From contig NC_134440.1 of NCBI RefSeq assembly GCF_030867145.1, positions 1-64,000 on the forward strand: DNA of 64,000 nt. Reading direction: 5' to 3'. The notes under the pieces were generated by a model. That model was not told the DNA's origin, ran no database searches, and worked only from the letters and a program-made list of their open reading frames with translations. This stretch comes from Opisthocomus hoazin. Its lineage: Eukaryota > Chordata > Aves > Opisthocomiformes > Opisthocomidae. How positions within the stretch are numbered: the first letter of the stretch is position 1; the number at the start of each line of letters is the position of its first letter. The position numbers and the translations under genes are program-made. Positions 11,940-24,899 of this stretch are shown in pieces.

Positions 11940-12920
11940 CAGCCTCTACCCTGACACTGCAATGCCATACCGTATGGACTTAAACACCGAACCGGAGAAC
12001 ACTGGCAACATTAATGCCATACGGTGCAACGCACTCTTACATAACCGACAAGACAAACCGCAACACAGGCCCATACAACGCTTAACCGTCTCAGAGAGCG
12101 TCCATAAAGAGCGCCGCAATGCAAGACTGACACAGATATATACAATGCAATGCAAAATCCAGTAAATACAGAGCTCCACGTGACAAAACGCAACACGGCC
12201 CTCAATACAAGGCAAGACAGTCTCCAAGAACAGAGAATACAAATGCAGAGCACTGCAATGCCACATCGATACGCACACAAGCGCTGCAATGCAACATCAA
12301 GTACAGAGTGCTGCAGTAAAAAAACGCAATACAGCATCATACAAAGCGGGACGCTCTCAGGTAACATTCGATACAAGTACAGATGGATGCAATGCAATAC
12401 AAAACACAGTACAGAGCCGTGCGATGCAAGATGGTCCCAGGTATCGCTCGCTACAAGTACAGAGCGCTGCAAGCCAAGACCGGTACAGACACAAACAATG
12501 CAATGCTAGATCAAATACAGAGATCCACGAGAAAAAAACAATGCACGGCTATACGAGCCTATACATATTCAAATACAGACCTCCACATTACAAAACACAA
12601 TACAAGTTCATACAAGGCAATACGGTCTCCGATAGCGGTCCATGCAAGTAGCGAGTGCTGCAGTGCAACACGCCCAAACATTGAAATAAAAATTCAAATA
12701 TAGAGCACTACAACACAACAACAACACAGAGCAATACAAGGCAATACAAATAAAAATACAGTGCTACGAGAAAGAAATACAGGGCCGTACAATTCAATAG
12801 AAACAGAGCACTGCAATACAACACACAATAAAGGACTATTCGGTGCGAGACACTCGCATGGCAGGCGATACGAGGCATAATAATACAGTTGAAAAGAACA
12901 CAAAACGCTGCAAAACGATG
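11940..12920. repeat. Degenerate tandem array, period about 60 bp
   Basis: Loose repeats of the theme TACAAATACAGAGCACTGCA followed by ATGCAATACAAAACAC. Forms of CAGAGCACTGCAATG lie near 12244, 12309, 12460, 12644, 12703 and 12806, spaced about 59-65 bp or multiples of that. The copies differ by many substitutions and small indels, so the array is old. Open frames on both strands (for example 12011-12472 and 12150-12509) simply read through this ACA/TGC-rich sequence. Confidence 0.75.
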
Positions 12921-13400
12921 CAGTCGCACGCGGTGGTCAAAACCGATACGGAGTTTTGAGAAGCCAGGATTTAAGACCTGAGCCCGTAACGAGGCAGAGA
13001 TGAAATGCTGCATGGGAACTCTATGGTAGCAGAACTGCCATGAGCAGAGCTTTCACGGTGGCCTAGATCACCTCCGCAAAGGGGACTCTCCAGAAAGACC
13101 TCTGATGAAAACCACTCCTTAAGCTCCAGTCGCAAGATGAGGAACGCTTGACAGGCTCTAGGCCAAAGCAGCGAAGCTTGAGACACCCAATGCACACCGA
13201 CCAAAGTGCACAAGAGTGCAGAAGGTAGATACCTGTAGAAAGCATCACATACAAGACTAATCGCACAACACAAATGACACTGGGAAACGCACACAGGCCA
13301 GAACAGTCACACCCTAAAAGGACAGATGCCAGGACCTCTGTCCGCCCCAAACTTAACAGACCCTAAATAGCTCCCTCCGCAACCCTGGTGTTACACCTCC
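12921..13400. other. Spacer between repeat arrays
   Basis: No recognisable gene. The two overlapping minus-strand open frames here (12971-13294 and 13063-13350) show no domain. The right part grades into the first copy of the large repeat unit. Confidence 0.5.
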
Positions 13401-13587
13401 TGCCGGCCTCGCCCCACCCACAGCTTTGGCCCTGGACTTACCTTTGAGGGAAGGATGCAGAATCCATCCTCATTGAGCACATCATAAAATTAGATGCTCC
13501 TGCATTCCGCACGTTCTACATCAGTATCTGCATAACATATATAAACAAACACGCCTCACTATAACATTACTGACTGGAAGCACCACA

Positions 13588-16500
13588 TCAGCAAACACCA
13601 CTCCCTTCCACAAGATACCCAGTTGCTGATACGTAACTTAGGACATCCAGCAATATTGGTAGCATTTTGGAATACCGTCTAGAGTCCAACAAAAGCTTGC
13701 AATTAAAACCAAACCCCCCAAAAAAAACCAAACTTGAGGCCCCACACCTACAAGCCTGAACACTGTCAACATTCAGTCTTCTTTGCCGCTGCTGATCATC
13801 CCCTCCCACATAGCTCCCATCATCACTTCAAAACGCTGTTGAAATGATAGACTGCACAGCCTGCCAAGGAGCAACTCCATGCGAGCTCATTACCCAACCG
13901 CTGCCTGAACAGTCGAGGCCTATCAACAGATTACGCATGATCTCCTATCGCTGTGCCACCTAACCCTCACTCTACACCCCTGGGCAGAGAAGCACGAAAC
14001 AACACACACACGCAGACACAGACCAACATTACACACACCACCACAAACAATGGGATTCAAAGAACAGAGAAAACTCTCGGCAAGAAGAATGACACCCCAA
14101 TGGGAGATGCTGTCCAGCCAGATGACCAGCAGGGCCACAATGGCCCAGAACAAGGAGGCTCTACGGCAGCCCCGGAAGAGCACAGTTGAACAGAATGGTC
14201 CGTTACAAGAAGTTACGCTCTAAACAGAGACGATGGATCTGCAAGAAGCTGGCTTCAAGACCTAAGAACGTAAGATCACAGGGAAGAAGTCCCACAATCC
14301 GTGAAAATGGACTGCTAGAGAGAAGAGCTGCTGACACAGCCTGAGATGACGCCGCAAAAGAGAACCGATGGGAAACTTCCAAGATGTGACACCGATCCAT
14401 GCTTTATGCGCAAAACGCAAGATGAGAAGCGCCCAATGGACACTATGCCAAAGAGTACAGGCGTTCCAGACCCTAGGAATGGCACCCGATATGCGTAATG
14501 TGCTCATTGAGCACAGAGAGCAATGACAATGTTGAGACACAGGTAAAATCCAAGACACAAAACACAGACCACACAGATGACACACCACCACAGACACAGT
14601 TCTGGAACTACCCTGCCCCCTTGGGCTACAGAGAAACCCCTTCCCTTGATCCGCCCAAAGCGGCCTGTTCCTGGACAGCCTTCTCCCCTACACTAGCTTC
14701 ACAAGCTCTCCCTGAAATGCCCAACCGTAGTCCCCTCCCTCCAGACCCTTCCAAGCCCCTGGACTTAGCTTTTAGAGGGACATGGGCTCTAAATCCAACC
14801 TCGACCAAAAACACATTAGGTAGCTGGGCTGCTCCTGCCGTCACCAGGTTGCACTTCATCACTGAAAAAGAGAAAACCCAGAAACACTGCCGACAGTAAG
14901 CATCACACTGGCCAAGACCAACCTCTTCCACAAAAAACCCCTCCTCAGAAGAACTGGGGTGCTCTGCTCACCTGCTCGTTCCAGACTCGGACGCTGCAGC
15001 CATCGTTGCTTCCGCTACCTAAGATACCAAGAGATACAAAATGATCATTGCACCCGTGAGAAGTCAACCGGCCCACACTCCTCCTTGCTACCGCCCCAGC
15101 TCACCTCAAACAGTTGTCCAATGCCAAAGGCGGCCCGCTGAGCCCCTGCAAAACCAAGAGAGACACCCCTCACTCAGTTGCTGCACAATACTTTGCTCTC
15201 ACATGCTCACCGGGCCCACAACTGCCTCACCTTCTCAGACTTCATGGCAGCAGGCTGCTTTGCTCCTCCGAGGCTATGTGCGGCACCTGCAATAAAATCA
15301 AAGCAAACAGCGCATGCTGAGATACTGCCCAAAAACAAAGCTTGCCTGCATCAATCCCAACCTCCTGCTCCTGTACCTCAGCTGTTCGCCCACTCTTCCC
15401 TTGCCTTTTACGGGTTCCCTGGTTGCCCTGGGCAGAGCAGTTCCAAGGCAAGCACACACAGGCACAGACCAACGTTACACACAACACCACAAACAATGGG
15501 ATTCAAGAAGAGAGAAAACTCTCTGCAAGAACAATGACTCCCTGACGGGAGATGCTGTTGGACAAGGAGACCGACGGGGCCGCAATGGCCCAGAGCGAGG
15601 AGGCTCCACGGCAGCCCCAGAAAACCGGATTAGAACAGAATGGTCCGTTACAAGAAGCTACGGTCAAAATGGAGATGATGGATGTGCTAGAAGCCCATCT
15701 TCAAGACCTAAGAGCATAAGGATGCAGGGAAGAAGTCCCACAGTCCATAAAAATGGACCGGAAGAGAGAAGAGCTGCTGCTGACACAGCCTGGAACGATG
15801 CCGCAGCAGAAAGATGCAAGACTGATCCACGCTTTACGCTTGTAAGGCAAGAAGAGAAGATCTGAATTGGCACTATGCCAATGCGTACACGCATTCAAGA
15901 CCCCAGGTATGACACGGAGGCACATGATGAGCTTCGTGAGTGCAAAGAGAAACAAGGATATCGAGACCAGAGGAAGGTCTGCGACACAAGACACGCCACA
16001 AAAACAACATAGCGCTGATGACACAGGCTGGAACTGCCCTGCCCGTGCTAGTCCTAGGATGAAGGGAAACTCGGTCCCTTTCTGTGCCCAGAGGGGCCCG
16101 CTCCTGCGCAGCCCTCTCCCCTGCACTAATGTTACAAGCCCTGCCCGCAATGCCCAACTGTGGTCCCCTCCCTCCAAACCTTTCCCAGCCCCAGTCCCTC
16201 GACTTAGCCTTTGGAGGGCCAGGAATCTGAATCCATCCTCGACAACAAGCGTGTTGGATAACTAGGATGCTCCTGCAGTCAACAGGTCTGCTTCGTCATC
16301 TGAAAAAGAGGAAAAAGATGAGGACATCACAGACCACCCATGGTGCTGACAGTAAGCATCACACTGGCCAAGACCAACCTCTTGCACAACAATCCCCTCC
16401 TCAGAAGCACCGGGATGCTCTGCTGCTCGCTTGTTCTTTCCGGAGTCGGACACTGTAGCCATAATCCCCTCTGCAACCTAAGATGCCAAGACACACAAAA

Positions 16501-19500
16501 TGATCATTGCACCCGTGAGAAGTCACCTGCCCTACGCTCCTTGCTGCCACCCCGACTCACCTCAAGAGCTTGTCCAATGCCAAAGGCGGCCCGCACAGCC
16601 CCTGCAAAACCAAGACAGAGACATCTCACTGAGTTGCTGCACAGTACTTCGCTCTTACACACTGACCCGGTCCCCAACCGCCTCACCTTCTTGGACCTCT
16701 TGTCAGCATGCTGCTTTGCCCCTTCAGGACTATGTGTGGCACCTACAAAAAGAAAACAGAAGACACATGCTGAGATACTGCCCAAAACTGCCATCTGCCA
16801 CACCGATTCCCACCTCCTGCTCCTTTACCTTGGCTGCTTACCCATGCTGCCCCTGACATTTACATGTTGCCATCCTGAGGCTCAGGTACCACCTGGGAAA
16901 CAAAGAGGGATGATGGTAATTTCACCAACAACAGCACTCCAGAAAAATAACTGCTACTTCAGCCTACTACTCATTGCTCACCTTGCCCGAGTCACCCCTG
17001 GTGCCGATATCATGCTTCACTCGTTGCTTTTCACCTACAATACTGGAAAAAACACCACACCAACTGTAAGGCAGTCCTATAGCCACTAATAGTGTCTTCC
17101 CTTCAACACCATGCACCAACTCACCTCCTTAGGATGCTCTTCTTGGCACCTCCATTGGTCTTTGATGCCCATCTCGTTCCCTGGGATCTGAAATAAATAT
17201 TGAACAAGTCACCCATATGCTGCTAAAGACATTAACACTTCCACATGTATTGATTCCATTTTCTAACAGCGCCTAGAGTTCAAAATACAGCCTGCCGTTA
17301 CATAAAGGAATAAAGGGCCAAACTTAAAGGCCCCCCCATGCATAAGCCTTACCACCGTCAACATTCAATCTGCTTTGCTGCTGCCGATCAGCCCCTCCCA
17401 CAAGACTCCCATCACCTCTGTAAAACACTGTTGAAATGACAGTCCACACTGTCTGCCGACGGCCGCTCCATCCGAGCTCACTTCCCAGCCTCTGCCTAAA
17501 CAGTCTAGGCCTGTCAACCTATTAACCACAGCCTCTTATCGCTATGACACCTACCCCTGCCTATGCCACTGGGCAGGGCAGCTCCAAGCCAAACACACAC
17601 AGGCACAGACCAACATTACACACAACACCACGAACAATGGGATTCAAAGAACAGAGAAAACTCTCTGCAAGAACAATGACTGCTGGACGAGAGAAGCTGT
17701 CAGACAAGGAGACCGACATGGCCGCAACAGCCGAGAGCGAGGAGCCTCCATGGCAGCCCCAGAGAAACAGTCGAGCCAAATGGTCCCTTACAAGAAGTTG
17801 TGGTCAAAATGGAGACGATGGATGTGTAAGAAACCTATCTTCAAGACCTAAAAGCATAAGGATTCCAGGAAAAACTCCCACAGTCCATGACAATGGACCG
17901 GTAGAGAGAAGAGCTGCTGACACAGCCTGGAACGACACCGCCAAAAGAGAACTGACCAGAAGTTTTCAAGACGCAAGACTGATCCATGCTTTACATTTGT
18001 AAGCCAAGAAGAGAACCTCCCAGTTGGCACTATCCAATAGGTACAGGCATTTGAGGGCCTAGAGATGGCATCCAAGGCACCTGATGAGCTTCTTGAGTGC
18101 AAACAGAAACAAGGACATCCAGAACAGATGAAGGTCTACAACACAGAAGACGCCACAGAAACAACATAGCACCACAGACACAGGCTGGAACTGCCCTGCC
18201 CGTACTAGTCCAAGGATGAAGGAAAACCCCTTCGCTTTACATGCGTAGAGAGGCCTGCTCCTGCACAGCTCTCCCCTACGCTAACTTTACAAGCCCTGCC
18301 CCCAATGCCCAACCGTGTTCCTCTCCCTCCAAACTCTTCCAGCCCCAGTCCCTCGACTTAGCTTTTGGAGGGTCACAGGTCTGAATCCATCCTCAACCGA
18401 AGCAAATTGGCTAATTGGGAAGCTCCTGCAGTCGCCTGGTTCTGCTTTATCATCTGAAAAAGAAAAAAATCCAGAAACAGTGCTGACAGGAAGCATCACA
18501 CTGGCCAACGCCAACCTGTTCCACAACAACCCCCTCCTCAGAAGCACCCGGGTGCTCTGCTCACCTGCTCATTCCAGAGTCGGACGCTTTACCATCATCA
18601 CTTCTGCTGCATGAGATATCAACAGGCACAAAATTACTATTATGCCCGTGAGAAGTCACACGCTCGACGCTCCTCCTCGCTGCCGCCCCAGCTCACCTCA
18701 AACAGTTGTCCAATGCCAAAGGCGGCCGGCACAGCCCCTGCAAAACCAAGAGAGACACCCCTCACTGAGCTGCTGCACAATAATTTGCTTTCACGCACTG
18801 ACCTGGCACACAACTACCTCACCTTCTCAGACCTCTTGTCAGCGTGCTGCTTCGCCCCTCTGAGGATATGTGCGGCACCTGCAATAAAATCAAAGCAAAC
18901 AGCGCATGCTGAGATACTGCCCAAAAACAAAGCTTGCCTGCATCAATTCCAATCTCCTGCTCCTTTATTTGGCTGCTCACCCACTCTGCCCCTGCCATTT
19001 ATGGATTCCCGGGTTGCCCTGGGCAGAGCAGTTCCAAGGCAAGCACACACAGGCACAGACCAACGTTACACACACCACCACAAACAATGGGATTCAAGAG
19101 AGAAAACTCTCCTCCACAAGAAGAATGACTCTGACGGGAGATGCTGTTGGACAAGGAGACCGACGGGGCCGCAATGGCCCAGAGCGAGGAAGCTCCACGG
19201 CAGCCCCAGAAAACCGGATTAGAACAGAATGGTCCGTTACAAGAAGCTACGGTCAAAATGGAGATGATGGATGTGCTAGAAGCCCGGCTTCAAGACCTAA
19301 GAGCATAAGGATGCAGGGAAGAAGTCCCACAGTCCATAAAAATGGACCGGAAGAGAGAAGAGCTGCTGCTGGCACAGCCTGGAACGCCACCGCCAAAGAG
19401 AGATGCAAGACTGATCCACGCTTTACGCTTGTAAGGCAAGAAGAGAAGATCTGAATTGGCACTATGCCAATGAGTACAGCATTCAAGACCCCAGGTATGA

Positions 19501-22500
19501 CACGGAGGCACATGATGAGCTTCGTGAGTGCAAAGAAAAACAAGGATATCGAGACCAGAGGAAGGTCTGCGACACAAGACACGCCACAAAAACAACATAG
19601 CGCTGATGACACAGGCTGGAACTGCCCTGGCCACCTGGGTTGAAGGGAAACCCCTTCCTTTCCTTTACATGCCCAAAGGGACCTGCTCCTGGACAGCCCT
19701 CTCCCCTATGCTAACTTTACAATCCCTCCCTGCAATTCCCAGCCATGGTCCCCTCCCTCCAGTCCCTCGACTTAGCTTTTGGAGGGCCAGGGGTCCGATT
19801 CCATCCTCGACAAAAAGCACATTGGCTAATTGGGAAGCTCCTGCAGTCGCCTGGTTCTGCTTTGTTATCTGAAAAGGCAAAAACCCAGAAACAGTGCTGA
19901 CAGGAAGCATCACACTGGCCAAGACCAACCTCTTCCACAACAACCGCCTCCTCAGAAGCACCCGGGTGCTCTGCTCACCTGCTCCTTCCAGAGTCGGACG
20001 CTGCAGCCATGATCGTTTCTGCTAGCTCAGATACCAAGAGACAAAATTACTTTTGCGCCCGTGAGAAGTCACCCACCCCACACTGCCACCCTGGCTCACC
20101 TCAAGAGCTTATCCAATGCCAAAAGCAACCCACACAGCCCCTGCAAAACCAAAAGAGATACGCTTCACTGAGTTGCTGCACAATAATTTTCTCTTGCACA
20201 CTGACCCGGCACACAATTGTCTCACCTTCTCAGACCTCTGGTCAGCATGTTGCCATGCCCCTCCGAGTCTGCATGCGGTATCTGCAACAATCACAGCAAA
20301 GAGACACATACTGAGATACTGCCCAAAAGCACACAGTCTACCCACACCAACTGCCATCTCCCAGCCTTTACACCTTGGCTGCTCACCCGTGTTGTCTCTG
20401 CCATTTACGTGTTGCCATGCTGCAGCTTAGGTACCATCTACGAAACACAAACAAAGGACGCTTATAGCTTCACCAACAATAGGACTCCTGAAAAGTAACT
20501 GATACTTCAGCCCACTGGTCATAGCTCACCTTGAAGTCACCGCTGGCGCCGATATCTCACTGCGCTTATTCCTTTGCGCCTTCAAAATAACACACAAACC
20601 ACCAGCTAAGTGGAGTCATGTAGCCACTGGTCACGTCTTCCCTCGACGTCACGCACCAACCCACCTTCTTTTGGCGCACGTCTCGCCACCTCCATGGCTC
20701 TTTGGTGCCCATCTTGTCCACAGGCAACTGCAAAAAAGTAATAAATGTGTCACCCAAAGGCTGACCGAGAGCTTAGAGTCCAGCTCTATCGCTTGATTTC
20801 AGAATATCATCTAGAGGCCAACTCTAGACTGCCATTAAGAAAAAACAATGTAAAAAGGACAAAACTTTAGACCCCACACGTAGAAGCCTGAATACTTTTG
20901 AGATTCAATCCGCTTTGCTGCCGTCAATCAGCCCCTCCTACACAACTCCAGTCATCTCTGTAAAACACTGTTGAAATGAGAATCCACACTGCCTGCTGAT
21001 GGCCGCTCCATTCAAGCTGACTGCCCAGCCTCTGCCTAAATAGTCTAGGCCTGTCGACCTATTAACCACAGCCTCTTATCGCTATGACACCTACCCCTGA
21101 CTCTACGCCACTGGGCGGAGCGGCTCCAAGCCAAACACACACAGGCACAGACCAACATTACACACAACACCACAAACAATGGAATTCAAAGAAGAGAGAA
21201 AACTCTCCGCAAGAACAATGACTGCTGGACCAGAGCAGCTGTCAGACAAGGAGACCGACAGGGCTGCAATAGCCCAGAGCGAGGAGGCTCCACAGCAGCC
21301 TCAGAAAAACAGGAGAACCCAATGGTCCCTTACAAGAAGTTACGGTCAAAATGGAGACGATGGATGTGCAAGAAGCCCGTCTTCAAGACCTAAGATGGTA
21401 AGGATGCAGGGAACAAGTCCCACAGTCCATGACAATGGACCGGTAGAGAGAAGACCTGCTGGCACAGCCTGGAACACCGCAAAAGAGAACCGACTAGAAA
21501 CTTCTGAGGCGCGAGATCAATCCATGCTTTACGCTTCTAAGGCAAGAAGAGACACGCCCAATTGGCACTGGGCCGATGAGTATGGGCATTCAAGACCCCA
21601 GGGGTGGTGCCTGATGTGCATAATGTGCTCCATGACTGTGAAGAACAACAAGGATGTTGAGACCCTGGTAAGTTCTAAGACACAGAAGACGGACGACACA
21701 AACACAACACCACAGACACAGGCTGGAACTGCCCTGCCCACTTGGGCTGAAGACAAACCCCTTCCTTCTCTTTACATGCCCAAAGGGGCCCGCTCCTGCG
21801 GAGTCCTCTCCCCTATGCTAACTTCACAAGCCCTCCCTGTGATGCCCAACCATGGTCCCCTCCCTCCAGATCCTCCCCAGTCCCTCAACTTAGCTTTTAG
21901 AGGGTCCAGGGTCTGAATCCATGCTCAACATGAATGCGCATCAGCTAACCGGATGCTCCGGCGGTCACCAGGTTCCGCTTCCTTCTCTGCAAAAAAAAAA
22001 AAAAAAAAAAACCACACACAGTAAACATCATGCCGGCCAACACCAACATCATCCATAGCATCCCCCTCAGAAGCACTGGGATTCTCCGCTCACCTGCTCG
22101 GACCAGAATGGGACGCTGCGGCCCTCATCGCTCTCGCTAACCTAAGATACCAAGAGACACAAAATTACCGTTGTACAGCTGAGAAATCACCTGCCCCAGG
22201 CGCCTCCTCACCGCCACCCCAGCTCACCTCAAACGCTGGTCCGATGCCAAAGGCGGGCCACACAGCCCCTGCAAAACCAAAAGAAATACGTGTCATTGAG
22301 GTGCCGTATGATACTTTGCTCCGAGACACTGATCCGACCCATGCCAGCCTCACCTTGTCAGATCTCTTGTCAGCATGCTGCTTTGCGTGTCTGAAACCGT
22401 GTGACACCTGCAAAGAAAACAAAGTAGAAGACACATGCTGAGATACTACCAAAATTGCAGCCTGCCCGCACCGATTCCCATCTCCTGCTCCTTCACCTTG

Positions 22501-24870
22501 GCTGCTTGCCTGTGTCGCCCCTGCCGTTCACGTGTTGTCACTTCAAGGCTCTGGTACCACCTGAAAAACCACAAATAAGGGATGTTGATAACTTCAATGA
22601 CAACACCCTACCAGAACAATAACTGCTACTGTAGCCTACTACTCATTGTTCTCCTTGACCGAGGCACCACTGGTGCCCATATCCTCCTTCGCTTGTTTCT
22701 TTGCGCCTACAACATTAGGGAAAAACCACCAACCATAATGCAGTCACATAGCCACCAAACGCATCCTCCCTCTGACGCTATGCACCCATCCGCCTTCATA
22801 GATCAGTCTGTTCAATGCCTCCATTGGTCCTCTGTGCTCATCTTGTCCCCTGACATCTGAAAAAAAACATTGAAAAAGTCACCTGGATGCTGCTCAGGCC
22901 ATTAACTGTTCCAGATGTATTGATTCCGTTTTGGAATACTATCTACAGTGCAACTGCAGCCTGCCACTAAATAAATGAAAAGGGCCAGACTTCAAGCCCC
23001 GCACACACAAGCCAGAACGCTGTCCAGATTCAAGCTCCTTTGCTGTCGCCGATCGACCCCTCCCCACGCAGCTCCCAGCACCTCCTCTAACCACCGTTCA
23101 AATGACAGACCACGCAGCCTGCCGATGGCTGCTCCCTGCGAGCTCGCTGCCCAACCTCTGCCGCAACAGTCTAGGCCTATTGACATATTCACCGCAGCTT
23201 CCTATCGCTATTCCTCCTACCCCTGACTTTACACCCCTGGACAGAGCAGCTCCAAGCCAACACACAGGCACAGACCAACGGTACACACACCACCACAAAC
23301 AATGTGATTCAAAGAAGAGAGAAAACTCTCCTCCACAAGAAGAATGACTCCCCGACGGGAGATGCTGTCGGGCAAGAAGACCTACGGGGCCGCGACGGCC
23401 CAGAGCAAGGAGGTGCTATGGCACCCCCAGAAAAACAGACAACGCAAGAGGCCCTTACAAGAAGTTACGGTCAACACAGAGATCATGGATGCACGAGAAG
23501 CCCGGCTTCAAGACCTAAGAACGTAAGGATGCAGGGAAGAAGTCCCACCATCCATGAAAATGGACCGGCAGAGAGAAGAGCGGCTGATGCAGCCCAGGAA
23601 TGACACCGCAAATGAGAACCAACCAGAGACTTGCGAGATGTGACACCGATCCACACTTAACGCTCACAGGGAAATAAAAGAATCGCCCAATTGACAATAT
23701 GTCACTGACCAGAGGCATTCGAGACCCTAGGGATGGCACCTGATGTGCCTAAGGTGCTCGTTGAGCACAAAGACCAATGAAGAACTGGAGACCCAGGTAA
23801 TTTTTACAACACATAAGACGGACCACACAAACAACACAACACCACAGACACAGGCTGGAACTGCCCTGCCCGCCGGGGCTTCAGAGAAACCCCTTCCCTT
23901 TACTGGCCCAAAGGGGCCTGTTCCGGGATGGCCCGCTCCCCTGTGCTAACTTCACAAGCCCTCCCTGTGATGCCCAACCGTGGTCCCCTCCCTCCAGACC
24001 CTCCCCGGGCCCCGATCTCTCCACTTTGCTTTCAGAGGGACACGGCTCTAAACCCATCCTCGTCAGAAAACGCATCGGATATCTGGGATGCTCCTGCAGT
24101 CGCCAGGTTCCGCTTCCTCCTCTGCAAAAAAAGAAAACCCACAAACAGTTCTCACAGTAAGCATCACGCTGGCCAACGCAACACCTTCTACAACATCCCC
24201 GTCCTCAGAAGCACCGGGATTCTCTGCTCACCTGCTGGGTCCAGAATGGGACGCTGTGGTCCTCATTGCTCTTGACAACCCAAGATACCAAGAGACACAA
24301 AATTACCGTTGCACTGCTGAGAAATCATCCGCCCCATGCTCCTCCTCGCTAATGCCCTGGCTCACCTCAAACGCCGGTCCGATGCCAAGGACCCTTGCAA
24401 AAGCTTGTAGCTTCACCGACAATAAGACACCTGAACAATAACTGCTACTGCAGGCCGCTAGTCACGGCTCACCTTGCCCAAGTCACCTCTGCTGCCCGTA
24501 AACCCGCTTTGCACCTTCAAAATTAAAAAGAAACACCCACAAATCAAAACCTAAAAGCTAGTCCTATAGCAACCGGTCACATCGTCCCTCCGACATCACA
24601 TGCGAACCCACCTTCTTACGACGCTCCGCTCGCCTCTCCTCCATCACCCTTTGGCGCACGGCTCGTCCTCCGCATGTGCAAAAAACATATTGTAGAAGTC
24701 ACCCCAATGCTGACCAATAGCTTAGGAATTCCAGAGGTCTTGTTTCCATTCAGAAATACCACCTAGATTCCAACTACAGCCTGTTGTTAGAAAAAAACAA
24801 AATCAAATGCACAAGAACATTAAGCTCTTCACGTACAAGCCTTAACACCTTTGAGGTTCAAAGGCCTGAC
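13588..24870 (-). pseudogene. Array of exon-like modules, unidentified multi-exon sequence
   Basis: Read on the minus strand, each large repeat carries short segments bounded by pyrimidine-tract AG and GTGAG. Examples: 16687-16742 (56 bp, translating as ATHSPEGAKQHADKRSKK), 16561-16601 (41 bp, GAVRAAFGIGQALE in one frame), a segment holding ATGGCTGCAGCGTCCGA near 15.0 and 20.0 kb, one after CTTTTTCAG near 14.85, 18.45 and 19.87 kb, one near 20.69-20.73 kb (LPVDKMGTKEPWRWRDVRQK), and one near 13.79, 17.37 and 23.04 kb (DRQQQRRLN-like). Five or six copies of most occur in the same order. Reading frames do not join cleanly: stops, lost donors (near 16.44 kb) and frameshifts occur. I do not recognise the protein. 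It may be a decayed gene family, an array of exons, or a noncoding host transcript. Confidence 0.4.
21989..22010. repeat. Poly-A run
   Basis: About 20 consecutive A residues inside the fifth large repeat copy, at the place where other copies have a short A/G-rich (minus strand CTTTTTCAG-like) tract. Confidence 0.9.
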
Positions 24871-24899
24871 GTTCAGCCCTCCGTCTTCAGATGCGGAGG

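Noticed and set aside
21179-21916. 245-codon plus-strand open frame starting MEFKEERKLSARTMTAGPEQ
   Set aside because: Equivalent frames at 15314-15865, 17544-18002 and 18906-19454 are shifted or broken and no copy shows a domain. The splice-like signals of the repeat lie on the opposite strand.
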